A stretch of 64,000 bases of DNA, taken from NCBI GenBank assembly GCA_965215535.1, contig OZ244063.1, positions 2,232,001 to 2,296,000 of the forward strand. Direction: 5' to 3'. Numbering within the stretch: the stretch's first letter is position 1; each line of letters starts with the position of its first letter. The stretch is from Bin94 sp965215535. GTDB taxonomy: Bacteria > Gemmatimonadota > Gemmatimonadetes > Longimicrobiales > Gaopeijiaceae. The notes beneath the pieces are model-generated. The model made no database searches. It saw only the letters and a list, made by a program, of their open reading frames with translations, and was not told where the DNA came from. Below are positions 35,736 to 45,071 of this stretch, piece by piece. The position numbers and the translations under genes were made by a program.

Positions 35736-36835
35736 GCGTCGTGCATGTCGAGACCGGACGCCATCTTTACGGAGGAGCGCTTCAGCTTCTGTATCTGGCG
35801 CAGGGACTCGAGGAGCGCGGCGTCTCTTCGGTGCTCATGGTTCCGCGCGGCTCCGAGATCGCGGCTGCAGCCCGCAAGCGCTGGCTGCGCGTCGAGGAAT
35901 TTCCCTTTCATGGCGAGATCGATCCCACCGCACTGGCCCGGATGGCGTGGCGCTTCAGTCGGCGCGACGTCGAGATCGTTCACCTTCATTCGCGGCGTGG
36001 AGCCGACACCCTCGGTGGATTGGCCGGACGAGTGGCGCGGGCGCCCCTGATCCTGACCCGCCGCGTGGACAATCCCGAGCCCTCGTGGGCAGTGCCGGCA
36101 AAGTACGCCCTCTATCGGCGCGTCATCGCAATTTCGGGCGCCATTCGCGATGTGCTGATCGGTCAGGGAGTTGCGCCGGAGCGAATTTCGCTTGTTCACT
36201 CTGCAGTCGATCCGGCAACCTGGCAGAGTCCATGCAGCCGGGCCGAGCTCGACCGCGAATTCGAGCTGCCCGCCGGGCAGGCTGCGGGGGCGATGGTGGC
36301 GCAGTTCGTTCCGCGCAAGGGTCACTGGGTGTTGATTCATGCGCTGGCAGCGCTCAAGAGGCGCGGACTGACGACGACCGTTGTTCTCTTCGGGCGCGGA
36401 GCTCTGCAGGACACGGTGGCCACGCAAGCCCGGTCGCTGGGCATCGAAGAGATGATTCGCTTTGGGGGATTTCGGACCGATCTGCCCCGATGGCTGGGCG
36501 CCTTCGATTTTTGCGTACATCCGGCGCTCATGGAGGGATTGGGCGTGGCCGCGCTGCAGGCGGGTGCAGCGGGAATTCCTGTCATCGGCGCGCGGGCCGG
36601 TGGCATTCCCGAGGTCGTCCAGCACCAGGAAACCGGACTTCTCACTCCCCCCGAAGACGCAGGTGCGCTGGCCACCGCCCTGGCCGCACTGATCGGCGAC
36701 CGGGACCGGGCTCGCGCCATGGGCAGCCGGGGTCGGAAACGGATCGAGACGCGCTTTTCGGTCGATTCCATGGTCGAGGGCAACCTCGAGGTCTACCGCA
36801 GGGTGATTCGCACCGGAAGGCCATCCGCCGAGTGA
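35732..36835 (+). CDS. Glycosyltransferase family 4 (GT-B fold)
   Basis: A 367-residue glycosyltransferase. N-terminal VHVETGRHLYGGALQLLYLAQGL, central FVPRKGHWVLIHALAALKRRG, and the nucleotide-sugar block HPALMEGLGVAALQAGAAGIPVIGARAGGIPEVVQ with the E-x7-E spacing of the family. It likely extends the LPS core or another glycan. ATG 35732 overlaps the upstream stop (ATGA), so it is translationally coupled. Confidence 0.87.
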   Translation: MSVVHVETGRHLYGGALQLLYLAQGLEERGVSSVLMVPRGSEIAAAARKRWLRVEEFPFHGEIDPTALARMAWRFSRRDVEIVHLHSRRGADTLGGLAGRVARAPLILTRRVDNPEPSWAVPAKYALYRRVIAISGAIRDVLIGQGVAPERISLVHSAVDPATWQSPCSRAELDREFELPAGQAAGAMVAQFVPRKGHWVLIHALAALKRRGLTTTVVLFGRGALQDTVATQARSLGIEEMIRFGGFRTDLPRWLGAFDFCVHPALMEGLGVAALQAGAAGIPVIGARAGGIPEVVQHQETGLLTPPEDAGALATALAALIGDRDRARAMGSRGRKRIETRFSVDSMVEGNLEVYRRVIRTGRPSAE

Positions 36836-36862
36836 ATGGCCAGCGCCGAGTGAATGGCCGAC
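36827..36862 (+). repeat. Tandem 18-bp repeat
   Basis: Two copies (36827-36844, 36845-36862) differing at two bases duplicate the end of the GT4 gene including its stop. Confidence 0.6.
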
Positions 36863-36896
36863 GCCGAACACACATCTCGGCGCCGGTGCGCGCGCC

Positions 36897-37745
36897 ATGA
36901 CCCTTGCGGTGGTGCTGACCACCTACCAGTCCCCCCTCTGGCTGGAGAAGTCTCTCTGGGGATATCTCAATCAGTCGTACCGCGATTTTCAGCTCCTGAT
37001 CGCCGATGACGGATCTTCGGACGAGACCGCCGCGGTTGTACATCGCTACGCCGCTCAGGGGTTGACTCTGCGTCATCTGTGGCAGGCCGACTGCGGCTTT
37101 CGCAAATCGCGCATTCTGAATCGCGCAATCGCCGCCGCCGAGGCCGACTATCTGGTGTTTTCCGATGGGGATTGCATTCCGCACCGCGACTTCCTCGCCA
37201 TTCACGCAGCCCTGGCCGCCCCGGGGCGCTTCCTTTCGGGTGGTTATGTCAAGCTGTCCATGCAAACCAGCCGCACCATCGACCGGGTCGATGTGGCGGC
37301 CGGGCGCGCTCTCTCGGTGCCGTGGCTCTGGATGCAGGGAACGCGCAATCTCCGGCGCATGGCCAAGCTGGCCGTACCGGGGTGGATGCGGCCCGTCGCC
37401 GATGCGCTGACCCCCACCCGCGCAAGCTGGAATGGCCACAACGCCTCGGGGTGGCGCCACGACCTGATTGCCGCCAATGGCTTCGATGAGCGCATGGGAT
37501 ACGGCGGCCAGGACCGCGAGCTTGGCGAGCGCCTCGAACACGCCGGAATTCGGGGCAAATGCATCCGCCACCGCGCACTCTGCGTGCATCTTGACCACGC
37601 ACGCGGCTACGCGGAGCTGCACACGATCCGTAAAAACCGCGAGATCCGGCACCAGACCCGGACCGGGCGCATCACCCGAACCCCTCACGGCATCTCCTCC
37701 CTTCCCCCCGAAGCGGGACCGGGGCGCGGCAACCGCCCTCTGTAA
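36897..37745 (+). CDS. Glycosyltransferase family 2
   Basis: A 282-residue GT-A enzyme: VVLTTYQSPLWLEKSLWGYLNQSY, LLIADDGSSDETA (first Asp pair), DYLVFSDGDCIPHRDF with the metal-binding DxD-like SDGDC, and GYGGQDRELGERLEHAG near the end. Third in the LPS glycosyltransferase run, 61 bases after the GT4 stop. Acceptor unknown. Confidence 0.87.
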   Translation: MTLAVVLTTYQSPLWLEKSLWGYLNQSYRDFQLLIADDGSSDETAAVVHRYAAQGLTLRHLWQADCGFRKSRILNRAIAAAEADYLVFSDGDCIPHRDFLAIHAALAAPGRFLSGGYVKLSMQTSRTIDRVDVAAGRALSVPWLWMQGTRNLRRMAKLAVPGWMRPVADALTPTRASWNGHNASGWRHDLIAANGFDERMGYGGQDRELGERLEHAGIRGKCIRHRALCVHLDHARGYAELHTIRKNREIRHQTRTGRITRTPHGISSLPPEAGPGRGNRPL

Positions 37746-37894
37746 AGCCCGTGCGGTCTGCGCGAAGAGAAACGTGCGGCACACTCCCCAATCCTGCCCA
37801 GGGATCGCACCCGCCCATCCTGCCCGCCGCCTCTCCGATTCCTGGCGCCCACCCGGCGCAACTCCCCCAACGGCACCCGGCTCCGGCAAGGGAT

Positions 37895-38938
37895 TTATGC
37901 GAAGCGGTCGATCACATTCACGCCCAGGACGGTGTAGTCGTCCATGCCGCAGAGAATCTCCACCCCCTCTTCAAGGGTGACGGTATGGGTCACCAGCCGA
38001 TCGAGGTTCACCACCCCGGCGGCAGCCATGCGCAACATCCGGTCGTACTCCCACGCCTGCAGTCCGTGGCTCCCCAACAGCTCCAGCTCCCAGCCGATCA
38101 CCTGCGCCCAGGGAATCGCGGCCCGGCCATGATCTCCGGTCATCAGGCCCACCTGTACATGACGCCCGCGGCGTCGCAGAGAGGAGATCGAGTTGACGCA
38201 GGTCTCCCGATGTCCCAGCGCATCGAGCGAAACGTGTGCACCCCCACCCGTGATCTCGCGAATTGCCTCGGGCACGCTCACGCACTGCCGGGCATCGAGT
38301 GTCCACCCCGCCCCCATCGCCCGTCCTATCGCCAACGCATCGGCGCGAATATCGACCGCTATGACATTGGCGCCCAGGGCCCGCGCAATCATGATGGCTG
38401 CCAGCCCCACACCACCGCACCCGTGCACGGCCACCCAGTCGCCCGCTCTGACCCGCCCCTGGCCCTGCACCGCCCTGAAGGCAGTCGCGAAGCGGCAGCC
38501 CAGGCTCGCTGCTGTCACGAAATCCATCTCGTCCGGAAGCGCAACCAGCGTCAGATCGGCACGGAGCAGCGCCACCCGTTCGGCAAAGCCGCCCCAGCCA
38601 TGGAACCCCGGCTGGAACTGGCGCGGGCACACCTGCTGGTGACCGCTCTGGCAGCACCGGCAGAGACCGCAACCGGCAATGAAGGGCACCGACACCCGGT
38701 CTCCCCGACGCCACCGCTGAACCTCGCTTCCCACCTCCTCCACCACCCCTGCGATCTCATGGCCCGGCACATGGGGCAGCGTAATGTCGGGATCGTGGCC
38801 TACCCATCCATGCCAGTCGCTGCGACAGATCCCATTGGCCTCCACGCGGAGCACCACGCCATCGGGCGCGGGTTCGGGATCGGGCACCGACTCGATCGAG
38901 ATGGGGCCGCGGTACTCGCGGTAGATGGCTGCTTTCAT
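37895..38938 (-). CDS. Zinc-dependent alcohol dehydrogenase
   Basis: A 347-residue classical MDR enzyme. Catalytic zinc ligands are in ANGICRSDWHGWVGHD and PGHEIAGVVEEVG; the structural zinc site is CGLCRCCQSGHQQVC; the NAD fold is AVHGCGGVGLAAIMIARALGA. Substrate unknown. Start 38938 corresponds to the standard MKAAIY opening; the frame extends to 39046. It is divergent from the HU gene at 39201. Confidence 0.88.
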   Translation of the reverse strand: MKAAIYREYRGPISIESVPDPEPAPDGVVLRVEANGICRSDWHGWVGHDPDITLPHVPGHEIAGVVEEVGSEVQRWRRGDRVSVPFIAGCGLCRCCQSGHQQVCPRQFQPGFHGWGGFAERVALLRADLTLVALPDEMDFVTAASLGCRFATAFRAVQGQGRVRAGDWVAVHGCGGVGLAAIMIARALGANVIAVDIRADALAIGRAMGAGWTLDARQCVSVPEAIREITGGGAHVSLDALGHRETCVNSISSLRRRGRHVQVGLMTGDHGRAAIPWAQVIGWELELLGSHGLQAWEYDRMLRMAAAGVVNLDRLVTHTVTLEEGVEILCGMDDYTVLGVNVIDRFA

Positions 38939-39095
38939 GGCGCTTCGGCTCCTCTCCGGCTTCCGGGGGACAGACCGATCCGCGACAGGGCTCCGGAAGC
39001 GGACCCGGTCGCGCAGGTGTGCCCGCCCTTCGCGGGAAGATGCCACAGGGACGTCAGGCGTGCGCCTGTCTGTCCTCCGTCCGTCTCTTACCCGC

Positions 39096-39123
39096 TTGCA
39101 TCGATCAGCTTTATTGTTAGTAT
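39096..39123 (+). promoter_or_regulatory. Probable promoter of HU gene
   Basis: TTGCAT (39096-39101), 16-base spacer, TAGTAT (39118-39123), about 75 bases before the HU start. Confidence 0.45.
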
Positions 39124-39200
39124 TGTCATTCGACGATCATCGGCGTTCCCCCGGAACGTCACAAATCTCTCAACACCGGGCCTACCGGAGAACCCAACGC

Positions 39201-39485
39201 ATGAACAAAACCGAACTCACCCGCGAAGTGGCCAGGCGCGCCGGAATCACCAACCTCCAGGCGGCAGATGTGGTGGATCACATCTTCAACCCCGACCACG
39301 GAATCATCGCCGGCACACTGCACGAGGGCAACAAGGTGGCCATCGGCGGATTTGGCATCTTCGAGGCTCGCGAGCGCGCCGAGCGGCAGGGGCGCAATCC
39401 GCGCACCGGCGAAACCATTACCATCGCGGCCAAGCGTCTGCCGGCCTTCCGCGCAGCCAGAAACCTCAAGGATCGGCTCGAATAG
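39201..39485 (+). CDS. HU family DNA-binding protein
   Basis: A 94-residue HU protein with MNKTELTREVARRAGI, the KVAIGGFGIFEARERAERQGRNPRTGE arm and AKRLPAFRAARNLKDRL tail. It is the more typical of the two HU genes here and probably a nucleoid protein. GGAG lies about 11 bases upstream of the ATG. The middle carries DHIFNPDHGIIAGTLHEG, slightly longer than in E. coli HU. Confidence 0.93.
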   Translation: MNKTELTREVARRAGITNLQAADVVDHIFNPDHGIIAGTLHEGNKVAIGGFGIFEARERAERQGRNPRTGETITIAAKRLPAFRAARNLKDRLE

Positions 39486-39533
39486 AACCGACTTCCTGAC
39501 CCACCCGCCCGGCGGCCCTAAGGCAGGACTCGC

Positions 39534-39797
39534 ATGGGAGAGGTCGTTCCGGCAATTATCGGCGAGGTGGTGGTTCTCCTTCTCGCCATTGCGGTCGTCT
39601 GGGTCGTTCTGCGCGATTTTGTGCGGGCGGCGCTCCGGGCCGCCGCTGTCATCGGTGTTCTGGTGGCACTGGCCATCTGGCTCGGGTTGCTTGACCGCAC
39701 CTTCGTTCTCGACGGTCTGGTCGCAGTGGGCGAGTGGGTTCTGGCGCTCTTCCATCCATTGCTGGACTGGTTTCGCACCGTAGTGGCGGCTCTGTAG
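39534..39797 (+). CDS. Small two-helix membrane protein
   Basis: An 87-residue protein with two strong hydrophobic helices (about residues 6-25 and 35-52) and a third amphipathic segment. No family recognised. AGGA precedes the ATG. It follows HU by 48 bases and may share its transcript. Confidence 0.5.
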   Translation: MGEVVPAIIGEVVVLLLAIAVVWVVLRDFVRAALRAAAVIGVLVALAIWLGLLDRTFVLDGLVAVGEWVLALFHPLLDWFRTVVAAL

Positions 39798-39973
39798 CAG
39801 CGCTTTATTCCAGGTTTATGTCGCCCGTGTGTTCTGCCGACTGCCTATAGGCTGTGCCAGACGCCCGCAGAGAGTTGGCGAAGCCACCGGGCTGGCGCTC
39901 CAGATCGCGGGAAAATTGGCGCGACAATCAAGGCTGCACAGCCGTGCGATGAGCGATCCCGGCGGCATCCGGC

Positions 39974-40903
39974 TCAATCCTCGCCCGTGATCGGCAGATC
40001 GTCGCGCGCCCCCCACTCCGACCACGAGCCGTCATAGATCGCGACATCGTCGTACCCGTCGCGTGCCATGATCCAGGCGAGGGCGCAGGCGCTCGTTCCC
40101 GATCCGCAGCTTCCGATCAGAATCCGGGTCGGATCGACCCCCGCCTCGGCAAGACGCTGCCGCAACCGGGCCGCATCAATCGCCAGAGCGGTCTTTGGAT
40201 CGACCAGATCTGCAGAGGGGAGATTGCGACTTCCGGGAATATGGCCCCGGCGCAACCCCGCTCGGGGTTCCGGGTCGCGACCCGCAAAGCGCCCGGGTGG
40301 CCGCATGTCCACGATCTGACAGTCGTTGCGGTCGAGAGCGGCGCGTACCTCGGCAAGAGTCCGAACCAGATGGGGGCGAGGACGGGGAGTGAAGGATGCC
40401 GACGCGGATCCGGACCCCGATGGCCCGGCGGCCGTCGGAGAGCGCTCGCCCGAATCGTCACCCTCCTGGAGCGTACCGCTCGCGACGGGGTAGCCGGCTG
40501 CAACCCACCGACCGAATCCGCCATCCAGGACGGCAACGCGGTCGTGCCCGAAGTAGTGGAAGTTCCACCACACCCGGGCGGCGCTGAGATTGACCCCCGA
40601 GGCATCGTAGACGACCACGACCGAGGAATCGGATACCCCCAGGGCTTCGACACGCCTCTGAAAGTGCCCCGGCGCGGCCACCATATGCGGAAGCGCGGCC
40701 TCGGGATCGCTGCAGGCATCGAGATCGAAGAAGCGCGCACCGGGAATTCGGCGTTCTGCGAATTCGGCGGCGGGGTCGCGACCGGACCCGGGCAGATACC
40801 AGGATCCATCGAGGATGACGAGACCGGGGCGGTGGAGTCGATCGGCAAGCCAGTCCGCACCCACAGCGGGGCCGGGAAGGGTGGGGGTGGAGCCGTGGTT
40901 CAT
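39974..40903 (-). CDS. Sulfurtransferase (thiosulfate/3-mercaptopyruvate type)
   Basis: A 309-residue tandem rhodanese. The N-terminal domain has LVILDGSWYLPGSGRD and RRIPGARFFDLDACSDP; the C-terminal domain has RRGHIPGSRNLPSADLVD and the active loop SCGSGTSAC with Cys266. The CGSGTSA loop resembles mercaptopyruvate sulfurtransferases more than thiosulfate ones. It moves sulfur to cyanide or thiol acceptors. The linker between domains is long and serine-rich. The open frame continues upstream but conserved sequence begins here. Confidence 0.88.
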   Translation of the reverse strand: MNHGSTPTLPGPAVGADWLADRLHRPGLVILDGSWYLPGSGRDPAAEFAERRIPGARFFDLDACSDPEAALPHMVAAPGHFQRRVEALGVSDSSVVVVYDASGVNLSAARVWWNFHYFGHDRVAVLDGGFGRWVAAGYPVASGTLQEGDDSGERSPTAAGPSGSGSASASFTPRPRPHLVRTLAEVRAALDRNDCQIVDMRPPGRFAGRDPEPRAGLRRGHIPGSRNLPSADLVDPKTALAIDAARLRQRLAEAGVDPTRILIGSCGSGTSACALAWIMARDGYDDVAIYDGSWSEWGARDDLPITGED

Positions 40904-41060
40904 GGAAAGGAAGCCTTGCGCAAGGGGAACCAGAGAGAGTGGGCCGCGACCCGGGAAGAGGAATTCCGCCCGTGCACGCATCAGGCCCCGAGGCTGGCGG
41001 CGGCAGAGCGCCCCGGGGGGAGGAGGCGCGCAGGATCTGGCTCGGGAAATCCCCCCCAAT

Positions 41061-41075
41061 CCCGGAATTTCCGGG
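41061..41075. promoter_or_regulatory. 15-bp palindrome, possible operator
   Basis: CCCGGAA-T-TTCCGGG, perfect 7-bp arms around one base, between divergent genes. Confidence 0.4.
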
Positions 41076-41095
41076 TTCTGCAATCCCACATCAAT

Positions 41096-41127
41096 TAACG
41101 TATAGGGCGCAGGAAAGACTAACGTTA
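41096..41127. promoter_or_regulatory. Spaced inverted repeat TAACGT/ACGTTA
   Basis: Arms at 41096-41101 and 41122-41127, 20 bases apart, in an AT-richer patch of the divergent region. Confidence 0.3.
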
Positions 41128-41278
41128 TGGAGGGCATGAAGACGAATCCCCCCGGGATTGACCGCGCGCTCGCGGCACGGTAGCCTTTCGCGCCTCTCTG
41201 CCGACCCCCCGCCACTCTGCCGACCACCGTGTGCGTCGGCACCCAGATCGCATCCGCAACTAGGAGTCGCCCTTCACC

Positions 41279-43128
41279 TTGAGTGGCAAAAAGAAGCGCA
41301 CGCTCAGGCCGGACCGCGTCTGGCAGGAAGCCCGCGAGATCATCCGGCGCTACCGGCATCGCATCGCCCTCGGCCTTGTCGTCATGGCGGTGGGACGCCT
41401 CGCCGGCATGATGATTCCGCTCTCGTCCAAAGTCCTGATCGACAACGTCATTGGCGAAAGCCGCGCCGATCTCCTCCTTCCCCTGGGTCTGGCGGTTGCG
41501 GCGGCGGCGCTCGTACAGGGATCCAGCACCTTTGCCCTGGCCCGGATCCTGGGGGTCACCGCCCAGCGCGCCATCACCGAAATGCGCAAGACCGTGCAGC
41601 AGCATGTCGCCCGGCTGCCCGTCAACTACTTCGATTCCACCCGCTCCGGCGTTCTGATCTCGCGCATCATGACCGATGCCGAAGGGATTCGCAATCTGGT
41701 CGGAACGGGGCTGGTGCAACTGACCGGCGGCATCTTCACCGCCCTCTTCTCGCTCGGATTTCTGCTGTACATCAACTGGTCGCTCACCACCTACACAATC
41801 GGTATCCTGATCGTCTTCGGGGGCACCATGGCCTTCGCCTTTCGGCGTCTGCGCCCTCTCTTTCGGGAGCGTGGCCGCATCAATGCCGAGGTCACCGGCC
41901 GTCTGGGCGAGAGCCTTGCAGGTGTGCGCATCGTCAAGGCCTACACCTCCGAACGCAAGGAAAATCTGATCTTTGCGCGGGGTGCGCACCGGCTTCTGCG
42001 CAATGTGGCCCGGTCGGTGACGGGCGTTTCGGCGCTGACCGCTTTTTCATCGGTGGTGATGGGCGCGATCGGGCTCCTCATGGTGCAGCTCGGCGGTTCG
42101 GCAGTGCTGACGGGCGAGATGAGTCTGGGCGATCTGATCATGTACATCTTCTTTACCGGCTGGATGATCAGTCCACTTGTGCAGATGGCGTCGATCGGCA
42201 CACAGATCACCGACGCCTTTGCAGGACTTGACCGGATTCGCGAGGTGCGCGCCCTCAGCACCGAGATCGAAGACGACGATGCCCGGTTCCCCCTGGGCAA
42301 GGTGCAGGGACATATCGCTTTTGAAGATGTGGGCTTTTCCTACGAAGAGGGGATTCCGGTTCTGCGGGGGATCTCGCTCGATGCGCCCCCCGGGTCCACG
42401 ACGGCGCTGGTCGGCTCTTCGGGTTCGGGGAAGAGCACCCTGATCAGCCTTGTGCTCGCCTTCAATCGCCCCGATTCAGGCCGCATCCTGATCGACGGCC
42501 AGGATCTGGCAGAGCTTCGCCTGGGGGATTACAGAAGGCAGGTGGGGGTTGTGCTTCAGGACAACTTCCTCTTCGACGACACGGTGGACGCCAATATTCG
42601 CTACGGTCGCTCCAGCGCAACCCGCGAAGAGGTCGTGCGGGCGGCCAGGCTGGCCAACTGCCACGATTTCATTACCGACTTCCCCGATGGCTACGATACG
42701 GTCATTGGCGAACGGGGGGTGAAGGTATCGGGGGACAGCGTCAGCGGCTTTCGATTGCGCGGGCAATTCTGGCCGATCCGCGTATTCTGGTCCTCGATGA
42801 AGCGACCTCGAGCCTGGATTCCGAGAGCGAAGCCCGAATTCAGGATGGGTTCCGGGCCCTGCGCGCCGGACGAACAACCTTTGTCATTGCCCACCGCCTG
42901 TCAACCATTCGCAGCGCCGATCAGATTCTGGTCATCGAAGATGGACAAATTGTGGAGCGCGGCTCCCACACCGAGCTGATCGCGCTGGACGGACGCTACC
43001 GCGAACTCCACGACCGCCAGCACCGGCTTGACAGCAACCGTTTTATCAACCCGGGCGAAGAGCTTGCCGACCTTTCGCGCGAGCCGGCGCCCGCAACACC
43101 CATCGCAGCGCCACACCACAGATCATGA
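41279..43128 (+). CDS. ABC exporter (fused permease and ATPase) with one-base frameshift
   Basis: Type IV ABC exporter half-transporter: six membrane helices (about residues 25-300) followed by an ATPase with Walker A VGSSGSGKST and Q-loop VVLQDNFLF. The frame breaks in the signature: the G run at 42730-42734 has five G, and one more restores SGGQRQRLSIARAILADPR, LVLDEATSSLDSES and the H-loop FVIAHRLSTI. The corrected 616-residue product ends at TGA 43126-43128, overlapping the next ATG as ATGA. As read, the first frame would end at 42979 without Walker B. Sequencing error or a recent mutation are the options. Starts at TTG 41279 behind TAGGAG. It probably exports lipid or drug-like substrates. 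Confidence 0.85.
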
Positions 43129-44828
43129 AGCAATCCATGGCCAATCGATCGATGATCCCAAAGCGTCAGCGCCCGGGCATATACCTCCTGCAACACCGGA
43201 CGACCCTTCTTCTCTGCGCCTGTGTCCTTGCAGGCTGTGAGATCGAGCCCCCGGTCGAGATCGGCGCACCCTCGGGCAGCTACGCCAACCTTGTCGAGCT
43301 CTTCGGTGCATGGCGGGACTTCGCAGCCCCCGATTATGTCGATGGCGTACCCGATTATTCAGCAGGAGCTATGGCTGCCCGGCACGCCCGCCTACCGGAG
43401 TGGCACGGGCGTCTGAACGCGATCGACCCATCGCCGTGGCCCATCTCGCAGCAGATCGACTGGCACCTTGTCCGCGCCGAGATCAATGGCCTCGATTTCG
43501 ATCACAGAGTTCGGCAGCCCTGGGCGCGCGACCCCGCCTTCTACGCCAGCATTCACATGGCCCAGAGCGATGTTCCCGCGCATGAAGGCCCGACCATCCA
43601 CAGTTGGATCAATCTCTGGCGCTACGAATATCCACTCTCGCCCAGCGACGCCGATGAGCTGGCTGAACGGATTGGCGCCATTCCCGCACTTCTGGACCGC
43701 GCGCGCGTCAATCTGACCGGCGACGCCCACGATCTGTGGATCGCCGGCTTGCGTTCCTTCCGGACCCAGGCGACCCACCTGGAGACGTTCGCCGTAGAGG
43801 TTGCCGGCACCAGCGCCGCTCTTGACAGCGCCATCGCCGACGCCACCCGCGCCACTCATGCCTTTCACGACTGGCTCGAACAGCTCGCCCCCTCCAGAAC
43901 CGGTCCATCGGGAGTGGGACGCGACAACTACACCTGGTACATGCAGAATGTGCATCTGGTCACCTTCTCGTGGGACGAGCAGGTCGCCCTGATGAAGCGG
44001 GAGCTGATCCGGGCCCACGCTGCGCTCAGGCTGGAGGAGCACCGCAACCGCAATCTGCCCGAGCTGCCCCGCATATCCACAGCCGCCGAGTACGAAGAGC
44101 GCCTCAATGCTGCGGTGACGGAGTACATGCAATTCCTCGAAAACGAGCAGATCCAGACCGTCTATCCGTGGATGGAGCCGGCGTTGCGCGCCCGCAATGG
44201 CACCTTTGTGCCCGCAGCCCCTGACGAGATCCGCAACTTCTTCAACGAGGTCAACTACCGCGACCCCCTGGTCCTGCGGACACACCTTCACCACTGGATC
44301 GAGCTTGCCACCATGCGCGAGGCTCCGCACCCGAGCCCGATTCGCAGCGTTCCCCTTCTCTTTAACATATGGGACGCCCGCGCCGAGGGATTGGCCACCG
44401 GCATGGAGGAGATGATGATGCACGCCGGCCTCTTCGACGCCAATCCGCGCTCGCGGGAGCTGATCTGGATCATGCTGGCGCAGCGTGCGGCCCGGGCGCT
44501 CGGCGAACTCTACCTGCACGGCAACGTCTTCGACATGGAGGAAGCGGTCGAGTTTGCAACGACCTGGACGCCGCGCGGCTGGCTCCCCGACGCCGACCTG
44601 GTGCGCAACGAGCAACACCTCTATCTGCGGCAACCCGGCTACGGAACCAGCTACCTCACCGGCAAAATCGAACTCGAGGCGCTGATCGGGGAGTGGGCGC
44701 TTCGCGAGGGACCCGAGTTCTCGTTGACCCGCCTCTTCGACGGCTTTTACGGCTCCGGCATGATTCCGATCGTGCTCACCCGGTGGGAGATGACCGGAAA
44801 CCGGCACGAGATCCTGACCGCGCCCTGA
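43125..44828 (+). CDS. DUF885-family lipoprotein
   Basis: A 567-residue protein with a lipoprotein signal (LLLCACVLAGCE) and DUF885-type features: DYSAGAMAARHARLPEWHGRL near the start, GRDNYTWYMQNVHLVTFSWDEQ, and the C-terminal catalytic-like GLATGMEEMMMHAGLF segment plus RAARALGELYLHGNVFDMEEAV. DUF885 members are predicted metallopeptidase-like, but the HExxH-type motif is degraded here (GMEEMM). Translationally coupled to the ABC exporter by ATGA overlap. Confidence 0.75.
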   Translation: MKQSMANRSMIPKRQRPGIYLLQHRTTLLLCACVLAGCEIEPPVEIGAPSGSYANLVELFGAWRDFAAPDYVDGVPDYSAGAMAARHARLPEWHGRLNAIDPSPWPISQQIDWHLVRAEINGLDFDHRVRQPWARDPAFYASIHMAQSDVPAHEGPTIHSWINLWRYEYPLSPSDADELAERIGAIPALLDRARVNLTGDAHDLWIAGLRSFRTQATHLETFAVEVAGTSAALDSAIADATRATHAFHDWLEQLAPSRTGPSGVGRDNYTWYMQNVHLVTFSWDEQVALMKRELIRAHAALRLEEHRNRNLPELPRISTAAEYEERLNAAVTEYMQFLENEQIQTVYPWMEPALRARNGTFVPAAPDEIRNFFNEVNYRDPLVLRTHLHHWIELATMREAPHPSPIRSVPLLFNIWDARAEGLATGMEEMMMHAGLFDANPRSRELIWIMLAQRAARALGELYLHGNVFDMEEAVEFATTWTPRGWLPDADLVRNEQHLYLRQPGYGTSYLTGKIELEALIGEWALREGPEFSLTRLFDGFYGSGMIPIVLTRWEMTGNRHEILTAP

Positions 44829-45071
44829 CCGGGTTTTCCCGGGATCCATGCCGGGGCGGCCCCGGTTGCCGCTCTGCCCGATACCATGACGGGCGGCGTG
44901 ATCCGGCAAATCGCCACCGCCCGGATATGCACCGCAGAGGGGTCGGAGTGCTCTTGGATTTGCCTTTTCGGAGAAAGCGGCCCACTCTTTCATCATCGTT
45001 GCCGGGCCCGGCAGGAATGCCCATGGAGTCCCTGCAGCCCTTGTGTCACCCTCAACTCCGGAGCTTGCCGT

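Larger units (their letters stand above)
40904..41278. other. Divergent intergenic region between sulfurtransferase and ABC exporter
   Basis: About 375 bases without a supported gene. It contains two palindromes at 41061-41075 and 41096-41127, listed separately. Confidence 0.5.

Noticed and set aside
40904..41989. Upstream extension of the sulfurtransferase frame
   Set aside because: Antisense to the ABC exporter; rhodanese sequence begins at 40903.
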